Assembly (NCBI GenBank): GCA_944326485.1
Contig: CALVED010000003.1
Location: 1 to 64,000, forward strand
Direction of reading: 5' to 3'
DNA from: Candidatus Gastranaerophilales bacterium
GTDB lineage: Bacteria; Cyanobacteriota; Vampirovibrionia; Gastranaerophilales; Gastranaerophilaceae
Length of the DNA: 64,000 nucleotides
Shown here: piece by piece, positions 35,208-42,870 of the stretch
Layout: every line of letters starts with the position of its first letter
How positions within the stretch are numbered: the stretch's first letter is position 1
Translations under genes and position numbers: made by a program
The notes under the pieces: generated by a model
Database searches by the model: none
What the model was told of the DNA's origin: nothing
The model's input: only the letters and a program-made list of their open reading frames with translations

Positions 35208-35372
35208 CTACGGACAAAATACTATTGTTCCAGAGTGTGTTGTAGTTGTTGTACATGTGGTTGGTCCACCTGATGGTGACATAATCGTAATTGTTCCAGA
35301 TGACGCCTGTGCAATTTGTACAGATGTTGTTATTGCTATAACAGCTACAAAAATAAGAAATACGTTTTTCAT
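35208..35372 (-). CDS. 54-aa secreted Thr-rich peptide with two cysteines
   Basis: Short gene with an AAAGGA ribosome site 8 nt before its ATG. The product begins MKNVFLIFVAVIAITTSV, a classic signal peptide with likely cleavage after QIAQA (residue 23). The mature 31-residue peptide contains SGTITIMSPSGGP, a T-T-C-T5-H stretch and SGTIVFCP; Cys40 and Cys53 could form one disulfide. The two S-G-T-I blocks look like an internal beta repeat. It is the first gene of an operon with a three-helix membrane protein and two decayed secreted-protein genes. A bacteriocin, signal or pilin-like role is possible; none is shown. Confidence 0.65.
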   Translation of the reverse strand: MKNVFLIFVAVIAITTSVQIAQASSGTITIMSPSGGPTTCTTTTTHSGTIVFCP

Positions 35373-35500
35373 AATTATTCCTTTCTAAAAATATTTTAAA
35401 TAAAAATTACTTTATACAAAAATCATGTTCCCGCTACAAATATTTTTTAAACATTTTGTAAATGCCCTATTATAACTATATTTCTGGATGGTATTTATAT

Positions 35501-35533
35501 GCGACTAATTGTCGGTAGATAACAAATAGTCGC
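35501..35533. promoter_or_regulatory. Inverted repeat, probable operator of the Xre gene
   Basis: GCGACTAATTGT and its near-complement ACAAATAGTCGC (one mismatch) face each other across about 9 nt, ending 18 bp before the Xre gene and about 130 bp before the divergent peptide operon. The position fits an autoregulatory operator serving both directions; a hairpin in the mRNA leader is the alternative. Confidence 0.5.
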
Positions 35534-35550
35534 AGCTACATAATGTAAAT

Positions 35551-35790
35551 ATGAAAACTAAAAGTAGATTAAAAAAGAAAATACTTAAAAGTCTTGGTGC
35601 TAAAGTGAAATATTTTAGAAATATAAAGGGCATTTCACAAGAAGCTTTAGCATTTCAAATCGGTGTTGATAGAACTTATATAGGTGCTATCGAACAAGGA
35701 CTTAGAAGTCCATCAATCTACTGTTTATTTGTTTTAGCAAATGCCCTTGATACTTCTTTAAAAGAGTTAGTGGATATAACTCTTGACTAA
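35551..35790 (+). CDS. Xre-family helix-turn-helix regulator
   Basis: 79-aa DNA-binding protein with a Cro/C1-type HTH at about 17-72: LGAKVKYFRNIKGISQEALA, FQIGVDRTYIGAIEQGLRSP and SIYCLFVLANALDTSLKEL. The first 15 residues are very basic. It probably controls the mobile element, including its own promoter through the inverted repeat upstream. No ribosome site is obvious. Its last 4 bp overlap the end of the ArdC-like gene on the other strand. Confidence 0.9.
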   Translation: MKTKSRLKKKILKSLGAKVKYFRNIKGISQEALAFQIGVDRTYIGAIEQGLRSPSIYCLFVLANALDTSLKELVDITLD

Positions 35791-36608
35791 GCTACTAAAT
35801 ATTTAACAGCGTTACTAGCCAGACTAGAGGCTTTAAAAATATAGTTTGTATCATTCTTAAGTGCCTTAATCCAACTTTGAACATATGCTGCTACATTGTT
35901 TATATTTGACCTTAATCCAAATTCTGATAGAAGATATGCAGCTCCGATTTCAGCAGTAAGTTCTTCTAATGCTCTACCTTCTTCTGTTCTTAAATCAATG
36001 TTTTGAATACGATTACATCTTTCTTTATGAAGGGTTGAGTGTATTAATTCGTGAGCCAATGTTTGATAGTATGCAGTTTGATTTTTAAATTTATGTTTAA
36101 ATGGCATATTTATAAAGTCATCATTGACAGAGTAAAATGCTTTCTCGCCTTGATGTCTTACCTTTATGCCTGTATTTTTAATCAATTTATCAAAGTCTTT
36201 CAATGGTTTATATTTTGGCTTTTTTTCTTCAAAGTTAATTCCATCTACTTGTGAAAAAATATTGTAGACATAGTCAGTTTTATAATAATATCCTGTTATT
36301 TCTTCCTCTGTATCATCATCTTTTGTCTTGTAGGTACAGCATACTGTTATAGGTGTTCCTTTTTCACCTCTACGGACTTTTCCTCCAAGTTTCATTACTT
36401 GCTTAAAACCTATCCAATAATTACCGGTATAACCAAGCAACATGCCTGCAATCCATAAAACTAAAAGGTTAATGCCATTATAAGTCTTTTTTGTTAAGTA
36501 GTTCATTGGGATGATTTGTTGTTCAAATGGTGCAATCCAAGGGATTTTACCTTTCTCTAAAAGAGAAATAATGTTATTTGTAATTGTTTCTTTGTAATCT
36601 TTTTTCAT
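35787..36608 (-). CDS. ardC: ArdC-family antirestriction / zincin protein
   Basis: 273-aa protein matching the ArdC layout: an N-terminal ssDNA-binding domain (ISLLEKGKIPWIAPFEQ, NYLTKKTYNGINLLVLWI, GKVRRGEKGTPITVCCTYK) and a C-terminal metalloprotease-like domain with H-E-L-I-H-S-T (about 190-196) and the downstream Glu in EELTAEIGAAYLLSEFG. In plasmid-encoded ArdC these parts protect incoming single-stranded DNA from host restriction. Its presence supports a life cycle with DNA transfer. The ribosome site is GGAAGG. It is convergent with the Xre gene. Confidence 0.88.
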   Translation of the reverse strand: MKKDYKETITNNIISLLEKGKIPWIAPFEQQIIPMNYLTKKTYNGINLLVLWIAGMLLGYTGNYWIGFKQVMKLGGKVRRGEKGTPITVCCTYKTKDDDTEEEITGYYYKTDYVYNIFSQVDGINFEEKKPKYKPLKDFDKLIKNTGIKVRHQGEKAFYSVNDDFINMPFKHKFKNQTAYYQTLAHELIHSTLHKERCNRIQNIDLRTEEGRALEELTAEIGAAYLLSEFGLRSNINNVAAYVQSWIKALKNDTNYIFKASSLASNAVKYLVA

Positions 36609-36703
36609 TGTTTAAACCTTCCTATTTTACTTATAAACGCAGTCTGAAATATTTCAGTTAAAATCAACTGAAATATATACAGACAAATTAAAATCATTAG
36701 TAA

Positions 36704-36997
36704 TCAACTTAGTTTGATGTTTGTATCATCAACGAGCCGTTGCAAATACTTTAAGTAGTTTGGATAAATTATATTCTTATGGTTAAAGATATAAGTTATC
36801 TTTTGCTTTTTAGGGCTAACATATTCAATTTTTAATCCAGAAATATGTTCATTGTTGCAAAGCCAATTCAAGATATTTCTCCACGCATTAGCTTTCCAAG
36901 AGTCGATAGTTATGTCAGTGATTGTTTTTGATAGTGAAGATAAAAACAGTTCACCGTAAACATAACGAAGTAAATTAAATTTTTTTTGTTCAGACAT
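36704..36997 (-). CDS. Hypothetical element protein
   Basis: Unrecognised 97-aa protein starting at ATG 36997 (M-S-E-Q-K-K-F), which has an AAAGGAGA ribosome site; a longer frame to 37063 runs into structured non-coding DNA. It is basic, with WKANAWRNILNWLCNNEH (about 33-50) and IEYVSPKKQKITYIF. Small basic proteins next to ardC in mobile elements often bind DNA, but nothing here proves it. It lies 95 bp upstream of ardC on the same strand and is likely co-transcribed. Confidence 0.55.
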   Translation of the reverse strand: MSEQKKFNLLRYVYGELFLSSLSKTITDITIDSWKANAWRNILNWLCNNEHISGLKIEYVSPKKQKITYIFNHKNIIYPNYLKYLQRLVDDTNIKLS

Positions 36998-37045
36998 TAT
37001 TCTTGTCTCCTTTCTTATGTACTGCTTATACCTTTGACAAAGCGA

Positions 37046-37113
37046 GCAATAGAAAATATGCAAGATGGATACTCTGGCAGACGAAGTGTATCTTGCATAT
37101 TAGATATTGATTG
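37046..37113. other. Long imperfect inverted repeat in the element's non-coding core
   Basis: ATATGCAAG (37056-37064) pairs with CTTGCATAT (37092-37100); inside, ATAC pairs with GTAT, and outside GCAAT/(G)ATTGC extends the stem with interruptions. The loop is about 15 nt. It lies upstream of the ardC-side genes in a 559-bp gap (36998-37556) with no gene. It could be an attenuator, a replication or a transfer structure. Confidence 0.5.
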
Positions 37114-37370
37114 CTATTATTTGCATAAAGCAGTGCAATAAGAAAAGAGATAGGAATAATCTGAAATAAAAACAGGAAATTGACTAAGTTAATATTGTTA
37201 GGTGTGCCCTTTTATCTATAATTAATATCAAATATATTTACATAGGAGAGTTTTATATTCTAAAAATGGTACATATTTATGAGTATAAGGGGTGATAAAA
37301 AAAGGGGTTAACTTTTTATAGAGAAGCTTTTTTATAAAAAATAGTTTCTATGTTACCCATTCGCCCTCGC

Positions 37371-37397
37371 GGGGTGGGTTGGGCTTTGGGAAAGGGG
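37371..37397 (+). other. G-quadruplex motif with five G-tracts
   Basis: Five runs of 3-4 G are separated by 1, 2, 4 and 3 nt: GGGG-T-GGG-TT-GGG, then CTTT-GGG-AAA-GGGG. A C-rich CCCTCGCGGGG hairpin touches its 5' side. In DNA this AT-rich such a cluster is exceptional. It lies between the ardC-side and the primase-side genes, where an origin of replication or transfer would be expected. Confidence 0.7.
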
Positions 37398-37435
37398 ACT
37401 AAAAGAGTCAGTTTAGACTTTTTTTAGAAGATACT

Positions 37436-37449
37436 TGTGAGTATGCACA
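37436..37449 (+). repeat. 14-bp repeat TGTGAGTATGCACA, copy 2
   Basis: Exact copy of 33760-33773, about 40 bp downstream of the G-quadruplex motif. Confidence 0.45.
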
Positions 37450-37509
37450 TTTGTTAAGATGGTTAAGATATATTCTATTCTTTCTATGTAAAAAATAAAA
37501 AAAAAATAA

Positions 37510-37547
37510 TATAAAAAAAGTTAAGGTGATTTACTTAACCACCTTAA
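37510..37547 (-). terminator. Rho-independent terminator of the replication operon
   Basis: Arms TTAAGGTG (37521-37528) and CACCTTAA (37540-37547) with a T7 run on the minus strand, 10 nt after the primase-helicase stop codon. Confidence 0.85.
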
Positions 37548-37556
37548 TCATTTGTT

Positions 37557-39461
37557 TTAAAGAATTGATGAAGTTAATTCATCTGCCTCAATTTCAATAA
37601 CTCTATCTATATCTTCAAACTTCTCACCTTTTGATAATTTGTATTCTGTCTGATTTGCACGACCTTTTCGAGTTTCTATGATGATAAAATCACTAATTTC
37701 CTTACTGATATTATTAAGCCTTTTTGCAAAAGAAAAAACATTTTCGTAGTTTTGAAAAAATTCATTTTTATTTACTTGATGATTATTTCTTGCAGCACTA
37801 ATCATTGATTCAATAGATTTATAAATTGCTTGTGCTATATAATAACCTTCGGGATTTTTTCGCATAAACTCTGCTAAATACATAATTATACAATCATTTT
37901 CAATACAGGTTTGCTGCTGAAATTTTATCAATTTATTTAGGTTCTCATTTGCTTTTTCTCTATTATCTAGATAAAGAGTATAAAACCTTGCAAAATCTGC
38001 CATACGAAATGAAAATCTATCATCTTCATACGCTTTATCACTAATTAATCTAAGTATTCTTTGAACTTCCTTTATTAAATAAGACAAAATTTTATTTCTG
38101 TTTTTTAGTATTGGTTCAAATAACTTACTTTCTGGAATATAGCCATTTTCTATTGGTTTTACCTTCAACAATATTAATCGTTGAAGAATATCATCTCTTT
38201 TTATAGATAAGGTTCTAGTTGTAAATCCAAGAAAAGCATCTAGTTTTATTGTATGAACTTCGCTATTTGTATATAACTTTCTAGTTCTTACATTTCCACC
38301 CGTAGCATAAACTGCAAATTTATCATTTATACCCTCTTTGTGTGTATCAAAATTATCTAATAGCAGAAGATGGGAAACAGACATTAATGCGTCAATATCT
38401 GAAAGTTTTTCTGGCATAGCATTAACATTTGATTTACTTCCGAATAAAACCTTCAATATAGCTTTGAATAGTGCTGTTTTTCCACTTCCTTTTGTACCTA
38501 TTATTGCTAATATTGGCTTTGTTTCTAGAAATTCAGGCATGCAATATCCTACAAAACAAGCAGCAGCTAATGTGCTTTGAACTTTCTTTGGTAGAACGGT
38601 ATCATCAAAGTTACAAATTGAGGTTATTTCTTCTATAGGATTTGTATCTTCTTCTAATTCTTCTATATAGGTAAATTCATTAACTTCAACAACATTTGAA
38701 AATAAAATTCCATCAGTTCCATTATCCAATAAAACAATATTATCAATCGTTATTTTATATAATTTATTTCTACTACACTTTAAATAAACACAATTATTTT
38801 CTTTATTATAATGAGCAAATTTATATACAGCAGCTTCTGTACCATTATTGAAAGCATATATTTTTAATTCTTCAAATATGTATCTATAATGTTGTATATT
38901 TGGGTTAATGGAATAGCTATGTATAAGTCTTTTATACAAATTATCTTCTAAATTTATTGGTACAATAATTTTCCTATTTTTATCAAAGTAAAAACAATTT
39001 TCTGTATCTGTGTATATAAAATATCCGTTTTTATTCAAATCATTAATTAGAAACTTTGTAATTTTTTCAGATTTTTCATTAACACTAATCCGTTTGGAGT
39101 TGAGTATAATTTTAATCTTTTTTTTACAATCCATATTGCTGTCTAGATATTCAGTATTTTGTTCATAGTTTTTATATTCACTTATGCTTTTTGCAATACT
39201 TATAACCTCGCTATTAGGTAATGGTGGCTTACACATTCTTAAATTAATTGCTATTAACTCGGCAATAAGGTCATTACCTAAAATTCCCTGTCGAGACAAT
39301 GAACCTGCTATTTTAACAAGACTATTATGCCTCATACCTTCAATAAAAAGGTTTGCTGTTGGTCTTTTTTCTCTATTTTTTTCATTATCAGTTATATTTT
39401 TTCTTTCTTCATTAAAAATGTTATTAAATTCTTCTTTAGATAGCCTAGCTATACAATTCAT
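37557..39461 (-). CDS. Primase C-terminal / helicase-like replication protein
   Basis: 634-aa protein with an N-terminal PriCT-like helical region (about 33-93: RHNSLVKIAGSLSRQG, AINLRMCKPPLPNSEVISIA) and a central P-loop ATPase, Walker A LAIIGTKGSGKTALF (about 320-334) and Walker B HLLLLDNFD (about 364-372), with an arginine-containing DDILQRLILL block. This matches D5/DUF927-like replicative helicases of plasmids and integrated elements, which unwind DNA at the origin. It overlaps the Prim-Pol gene by 4 bp, so the two act as a split version of fused primase-helicases. The acidic C-terminus ends ADELTSSIL. Confidence 0.8.
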   Translation of the reverse strand: MNCIARLSKEEFNNIFNEERKNITDNEKNREKRPTANLFIEGMRHNSLVKIAGSLSRQGILGNDLIAELIAINLRMCKPPLPNSEVISIAKSISEYKNYEQNTEYLDSNMDCKKKIKIILNSKRISVNEKSEKITKFLINDLNKNGYFIYTDTENCFYFDKNRKIIVPINLEDNLYKRLIHSYSINPNIQHYRYIFEELKIYAFNNGTEAAVYKFAHYNKENNCVYLKCSRNKLYKITIDNIVLLDNGTDGILFSNVVEVNEFTYIEELEEDTNPIEEITSICNFDDTVLPKKVQSTLAAACFVGYCMPEFLETKPILAIIGTKGSGKTALFKAILKVLFGSKSNVNAMPEKLSDIDALMSVSHLLLLDNFDTHKEGINDKFAVYATGGNVRTRKLYTNSEVHTIKLDAFLGFTTRTLSIKRDDILQRLILLKVKPIENGYIPESKLFEPILKNRNKILSYLIKEVQRILRLISDKAYEDDRFSFRMADFARFYTLYLDNREKANENLNKLIKFQQQTCIENDCIIMYLAEFMRKNPEGYYIAQAIYKSIESMISAARNNHQVNKNEFFQNYENVFSFAKRLNNISKEISDFIIIETRKGRANQTEYKLSKGEKFEDIDRVIEIEADELTSSIL

Positions 39462-39964
39462 TTTTCTACCTCCTTAAAGCTTATAGTGTGATAATAATTT
39501 CCTGATTTATGTTTGCTTGCTGGTGCTACAACGAAACCACCTTCACCTCTTATGTCTATACCGTTTAAAATCCCTGTTCTATTTCTAATTTCTTCATCAG
39601 ATATGTAGTAAAAATGGTATCCCCCACCTCCTGTTTTAACCGTAAGTGTTGGTGGTAAAGTGCCATATATTTTTTTTAAACTTTCTAAGCCATCATGTCT
39701 TGGGTCAACATCTATTACAAATAAATTTTCTGTTGTTACAACACCAAAATTTGCATTTGGTCTTAATTGTAAGATTCTTTCAAGTTCTTCTTTGCTTGAA
39801 ATAGTGTTTTCTTTCCATTTCTTATTAACAGGATGTTTGCCTGATGATGTGCAGTCAGCACCTTTGTAACAAGTACAATTATTATTTGAATCTATCCCAT
39901 AAAGTTCAATAATTGAAAAACCATTTTCAATCATTGAAGATATTACTTCAAACTTGTTGTTCAT
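39458..39964 (-). CDS. Bifunctional DNA primase/polymerase (Prim-Pol) domain protein
   Basis: 168-aa archaeo-eukaryotic-type primase domain: a Cys-rich loop C-T-C-Y-K-G-A-D-C (31-39) and GKHPVNKKWKE (43-53), NFGVVTT, the metal site FVIDVDPRHDG (D-x-D, about 87-97), VKTGGGGYHFYY (about 116-127) and GIDIRGEGGFVVAPASKH. These residues bind nucleotide and two metals for primer synthesis. The domain is usually fused to a helicase; here it is separate but overlaps it by 4 bp. A strong AGGAGG ribosome site lies in the end of a small upstream gene. Confidence 0.9.
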   Translation of the reverse strand: MNNKFEVISSMIENGFSIIELYGIDSNNNCTCYKGADCTSSGKHPVNKKWKENTISSKEELERILQLRPNANFGVVTTENLFVIDVDPRHDGLESLKKIYGTLPPTLTVKTGGGGYHFYYISDEEIRNRTGILNGIDIRGEGGFVVAPASKHKSGNYYHTISFKEVEK

Positions 39965-40118
39965 TTTTTCCTCCTTTTTCTAATTTTCTATTTTTGTTAA
40001 TATTCAAAAGAGCGTTAGCAAAATTTTTCAAATTTAAATTTATCTCCTCAAAATCTTCTTCTGTGAGTTCTATATCTGCATATTTTTGCCAAGGCAGTTT
40101 TTGATTATTTTTTTGCAT
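39948..40118 (-). CDS. Small acidic/basic protein upstream of Prim-Pol
   Basis: 56-aa reading frame, MQKNNQKLPWQKYADIELTE at its start, then EEDFEEINLNLKNFANALLN and a Lys-rich end. It is amphipathic and helical. Its last 17 bp overlap the Prim-Pol start and contain that gene's ribosome site, which suggests real, coupled translation. Its own ribosome site is weak. The function is unknown; a replication accessory or copy-control protein would fit. Confidence 0.5.
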   Translation of the reverse strand: MQKNNQKLPWQKYADIELTEEDFEEINLNLKNFANALLNINKNRKLEKGGKNEQQV

Positions 40119-40139
40119 AACCTAGTTATAGAGCTAAAA

Positions 40140-40176
40140 AATTCAACAAAATTAGAAAGAGATTTTGTTGAAAATT
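40140..40176. promoter_or_regulatory. Inverted repeat with TTCAACA half-sites
   Basis: AATTCAACAAAAT (40140-40152) faces ATTTTGTTGAA (40162-40172). Together with the palindrome at 40245-40267 it makes four TTCAAC/GTTGAA half-sites in the 151-bp gap in front of the replication genes: an operator or origin-like array. Confidence 0.45.
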
Positions 40177-40244
40177 ATTTATTTGGAAAAAAACAAAAAG
40201 GATTTAAAAACTAATATTTACAGCCCTAGTAAAAAATTATTAAA

Positions 40245-40267
40245 ATTTTTCAACTTGTTGAAAAAAT
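40245..40267. terminator. Palindrome/terminator after the 40.3-41.3 kb gene
   Basis: Nearly perfect palindrome TTTTTCAAC/GTTGAAAAA with a 2-nt centre and T-runs. It lies 3 nt after the minus-strand stop at 40270. It shares its core with the inverted repeat at 40140, so a binding-site role is equally possible. Confidence 0.5.
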
Positions 40268-40269
40268 AT

Positions 40270-41307
40270 TTATTTGATTTCAGAAATATGATTTATAAAA
40301 AATTTATCTTTACTTTTATGATAAGTTAACAGTTCAATTTTTTCATTATCAAGAAGTTTTTTTATGCTTGCATTAACATGATATTTGATTTGTTCTTTAT
40401 TTAAGTTTATTTTAGTTTTATTTGTTAAGTCTTTTTTAGAAATTCTATCTTCATCTTGATTTTCTATTAAATAACTTATTATAGCTGCAACAAATGGTCT
40501 TATCTCTACTTCTCTATCTGTTTTGGTATTAAGTAATTTATGTTTAAAAACTCTTATATGTTTATATTGGTTAAGTTGTTCATCTGCTTTTGAGTTAGTT
40601 TTAATAAAAGTTTTTTCATCAAGAACCTTAAAATTTATAGTCGGTTCAAATTCATCAATAGAAAGTGCAAGAATTTCAATTTGGTTGTTCTTTTCTAGTA
40701 AGTAGAAGAAGTGCCAAAAGTTATATCTACTGCTTGTATTTTCATAATTATCAATGATATCAGTAATTCTGCTTAGTTTAATCTTTGGATTTGGTAACAT
40801 TTTTTTACCATCAGGTGCTTTAAAATATTTTACTAATGCTTTTTTATGTTCTTCACCTGAATATATTCTAGTAGTTGTCTTATTATCTTCTGCATATTCT
40901 AAAAATGATTGTTTAAATTTTTCTAATTCATTTTCTTTGATTGAAAAAGTACAGCCCAAACAACATTTTATATATTCAAAAAAGGGAATATCTGTTTCAA
41001 CTTCTTTTAATATATCAATATTATTTCTTAGATTGTTATTTATAGTTTCAATAATATTACATATTCCAGTTCTATGATTATATATGTATTCTTTTATTTG
41101 TAGATTTTCTATATCGGTTTCAGCATATAAAAAAGAAAGAGTGATATTAAACTTTTTACTAACTTCAAAAATCTTCTCTAATATATCTTTTGTTTTATCA
41201 ATTTCATAATCAAATAAATAACTTAAGTTATCTAATTGAAATGTTTGGTGTTTTAACAAAGTAAATAGTATAAAAAATATACGGTCATCAAATCTTTTTA
41301 TTGGCAT
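40270..41307 (-). CDS. Hypothetical element protein with winged-helix-like C-terminus
   Basis: Unrecognised protein of 345 aa from ATG 41307 (M-P-I-K-R-F-D-D), which has an AAGGA ribosome site 4 nt upstream; an earlier ATG at 41328 lacks one. The body is mixed helix/sheet with a CCLGC cluster (about 119-123). The final 90 residues, EIRPFVAAIISYLIENQDED and NKTKINLNKEQIKYHVNASI, then KKLLDNEKIELLTY, resemble a winged helix. It may be a replication initiator or regulator. It is divergent from the integrase gene across 96 bp that hold both promoters. Confidence 0.6.
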   Translation of the reverse strand: MPIKRFDDRIFFILFTLLKHQTFQLDNLSYLFDYEIDKTKDILEKIFEVSKKFNITLSFLYAETDIENLQIKEYIYNHRTGICNIIETINNNLRNNIDILKEVETDIPFFEYIKCCLGCTFSIKENELEKFKQSFLEYAEDNKTTTRIYSGEEHKKALVKYFKAPDGKKMLPNPKIKLSRITDIIDNYENTSSRYNFWHFFYLLEKNNQIEILALSIDEFEPTINFKVLDEKTFIKTNSKADEQLNQYKHIRVFKHKLLNTKTDREVEIRPFVAAIISYLIENQDEDRISKKDLTNKTKINLNKEQIKYHVNASIKKLLDNEKIELLTYHKSKDKFFINHISEIK

Positions 41308-41403
41308 AAAATCCTTACTTTTCTTCATGAAGATACTGTAATATTTTATTTAAATCTCTTTCAAATTTGTATAAAATTTAAATATATGTAAAAGGAATTT
41401 TAA

Positions 41404-42870
41404 ATGAAAAAAGCTGTTTTATATGCTAGAGTTTCATCAGATGAACAAGAAAAACAAGGTTTTTCAATACCTGCACAAGTTAAATTTTTAAGAGAATATG
41501 CAGTAAAAAATCAAATTCAAATAGTAAAAGAATTTACTGAATCAGAAACAGCAAAAAAATCTGGTCGTCAGCAGTTTAATGCTATGCTTAAATTTCTAAA
41601 ATCCTCTAAAGATGTAAATGTTATTCTTGTTGAAAAAACGGATAGATTATATCGTAATCCTTATGATTATGGCTTAATAGACGAAAGTAATATTGAAATT
41701 CATTTTGTAAAAGAGAATGAAGTATTAGATGAAAACGCAACATCTCATCAAAAGTTTGTTCACGGGCTAAAAGTTTTAATGGCAAAAAACTTTATTGATA
41801 ATCTTCGTGAAGAAACAAAAAAAGGACTTAAAGAAAAAGCAGAAGAAGGCATATTCCCTGGTCGTGCACCTTATGGATATAAAAATGTCCGTAATGAAAG
41901 AGGGAAAAGTGTAATAGAAATTGATGAAAAAACTTCACCATTTATAAAACGAGCATTTGAAATCTATTCAAGTGGTGATATATCAATCAAAAATACAGTA
42001 AATCAACTCTATCAAGAAGGCTATATATATCGTTCATATCTGCCTAAAATAACTGTAGGTGCATTAGAAGATATGCTAAAAAACCCATTCTATATGGGAC
42101 TGTTTAAATTTAAAGGTGAAATAAAACAAGGTATTCATACTCCTCTTATATCAAAAAGTTTATTTAATAAAGTACAAATTGCATTTAAAAAAGATAATAA
42201 GCCTTTATATAAAAAACATACTTTTTTGTTTGGTAACTTTATAGAATGTGGAGATTGTGGCTGTAGTATTGTAGGAGAAGTTAAAAAGGGCAAATACACA
42301 TATTATCATTGTACTTGGGCTTATGGAAAAGATAAATGTAATAACCGAAAATATTACAATGAAACAGAATTATTAGACCAATTAGGCGAAGCTGTTAAAG
42401 CAATACAAATTCCAAAAGAAGTCAAAGAAGAAATATTAAAAGCAATAATTGAAATTAACGAAAAAGAACAAGACTTTCAAAAAGAGGAACTTAAAAGATT
42501 AACAGCACAAGCAGATAAACTCCGTCAAGAAATTAGAATAATATATCAAGATAAAATCAATGGAGTTATTTCACAAGACCAATGGTCTGATGAAAACGAA
42601 TATAGACAGCAGCAGCTAATTAAAATAAAAACAAGAATTGATTCTTTTGATGAAGTAAATAATAAGTTCATGGAAGAAATAAATTCTACTCTCGAACTCC
42701 TGGAAAACACTTATGACAAGTATTTGCAACTTTCGCCTATGAATAAGCTGATTTTATTGAAATCACTACTTTCGAACTGTACTTTAAATGACGGAAAGCT
42801 AAGCTGGACATATAAAAAGCCCTTCTGCTATTTAACAGAAAAGGCTTGTTTTGAAAAAATCTACCCCTGA
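41404..42870 (+). CDS. Large serine recombinase (integrase)
   Basis: 488-aa site-specific recombinase that should integrate and excise the element. The N-terminal resolvase domain has AVLYARVSSDEQEKQGFSIP (4-23, catalytic Ser12 in R-V-S-S) and VEKTDRLYRNPYDY (76-89). Then come the recombinase domain (GIFPGRAPYGYKNVRNERGK; PFIKRAFEIYSSG), a zinc ribbon (CGDCGCSIVGE... YYHCTW...CNN, about 282-317) and a coiled coil (about 350-440). The ribosome site is AAGGA. The stop codon TGA at 42868-42870 lies inside the 3' end of tRNA-Arg on the other strand, and the 42-bp repeat is part of its coding end. Confidence 0.93.
   Translation: MKKAVLYARVSSDEQEKQGFSIPAQVKFLREYAVKNQIQIVKEFTESETAKKSGRQQFNAMLKFLKSSKDVNVILVEKTDRLYRNPYDYGLIDESNIEIHFVKENEVLDENATSHQKFVHGLKVLMAKNFIDNLREETKKGLKEKAEEGIFPGRAPYGYKNVRNERGKSVIEIDEKTSPFIKRAFEIYSSGDISIKNTVNQLYQEGYIYRSYLPKITVGALEDMLKNPFYMGLFKFKGEIKQGIHTPLISKSLFNKVQIAFKKDNKPLYKKHTFLFGNFIECGDCGCSIVGEVKKGKYTYYHCTWAYGKDKCNNRKYYNETELLDQLGEAVKAIQIPKEVKEEILKAIIEINEKEQDFQKEELKRLTAQADKLRQEIRIIYQDKINGVISQDQWSDENEYRQQQLIKIKTRIDSFDEVNNKFMEEINSTLELLENTYDKYLQLSPMNKLILLKSLLSNCTLNDGKLSWTYKKPFCYLTEKACFEKIYP
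42818..42859 (+). repeat. Right copy of the 42-bp direct repeat (putative attR)
   Basis: Identical to 31815-31856. It codes for the last residues of the integrase and ends 3 bp before the tRNA-Arg 3' end. Confidence 0.75.

Larger units (their letters stand above)
31815..42859 (+). mobile_element. Integrated 11-kb element between 42-bp direct repeats
   Basis: Perfect 42-bp direct repeats at both ends enclose a serine integrase, Prim-Pol and primase-helicase genes, an ArdC-type antirestriction gene, an Xre regulator, structured non-coding DNA and cargo genes. The integrase sits at the right end against tRNA-Arg, the common arrangement for integrative elements. No relaxase, type IV secretion or phage structural gene is visible, so it may be a plasmid-like or mobilisable element. 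Decayed genes at 33.8-34.8 kb suggest long residence. Confidence 0.75.
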
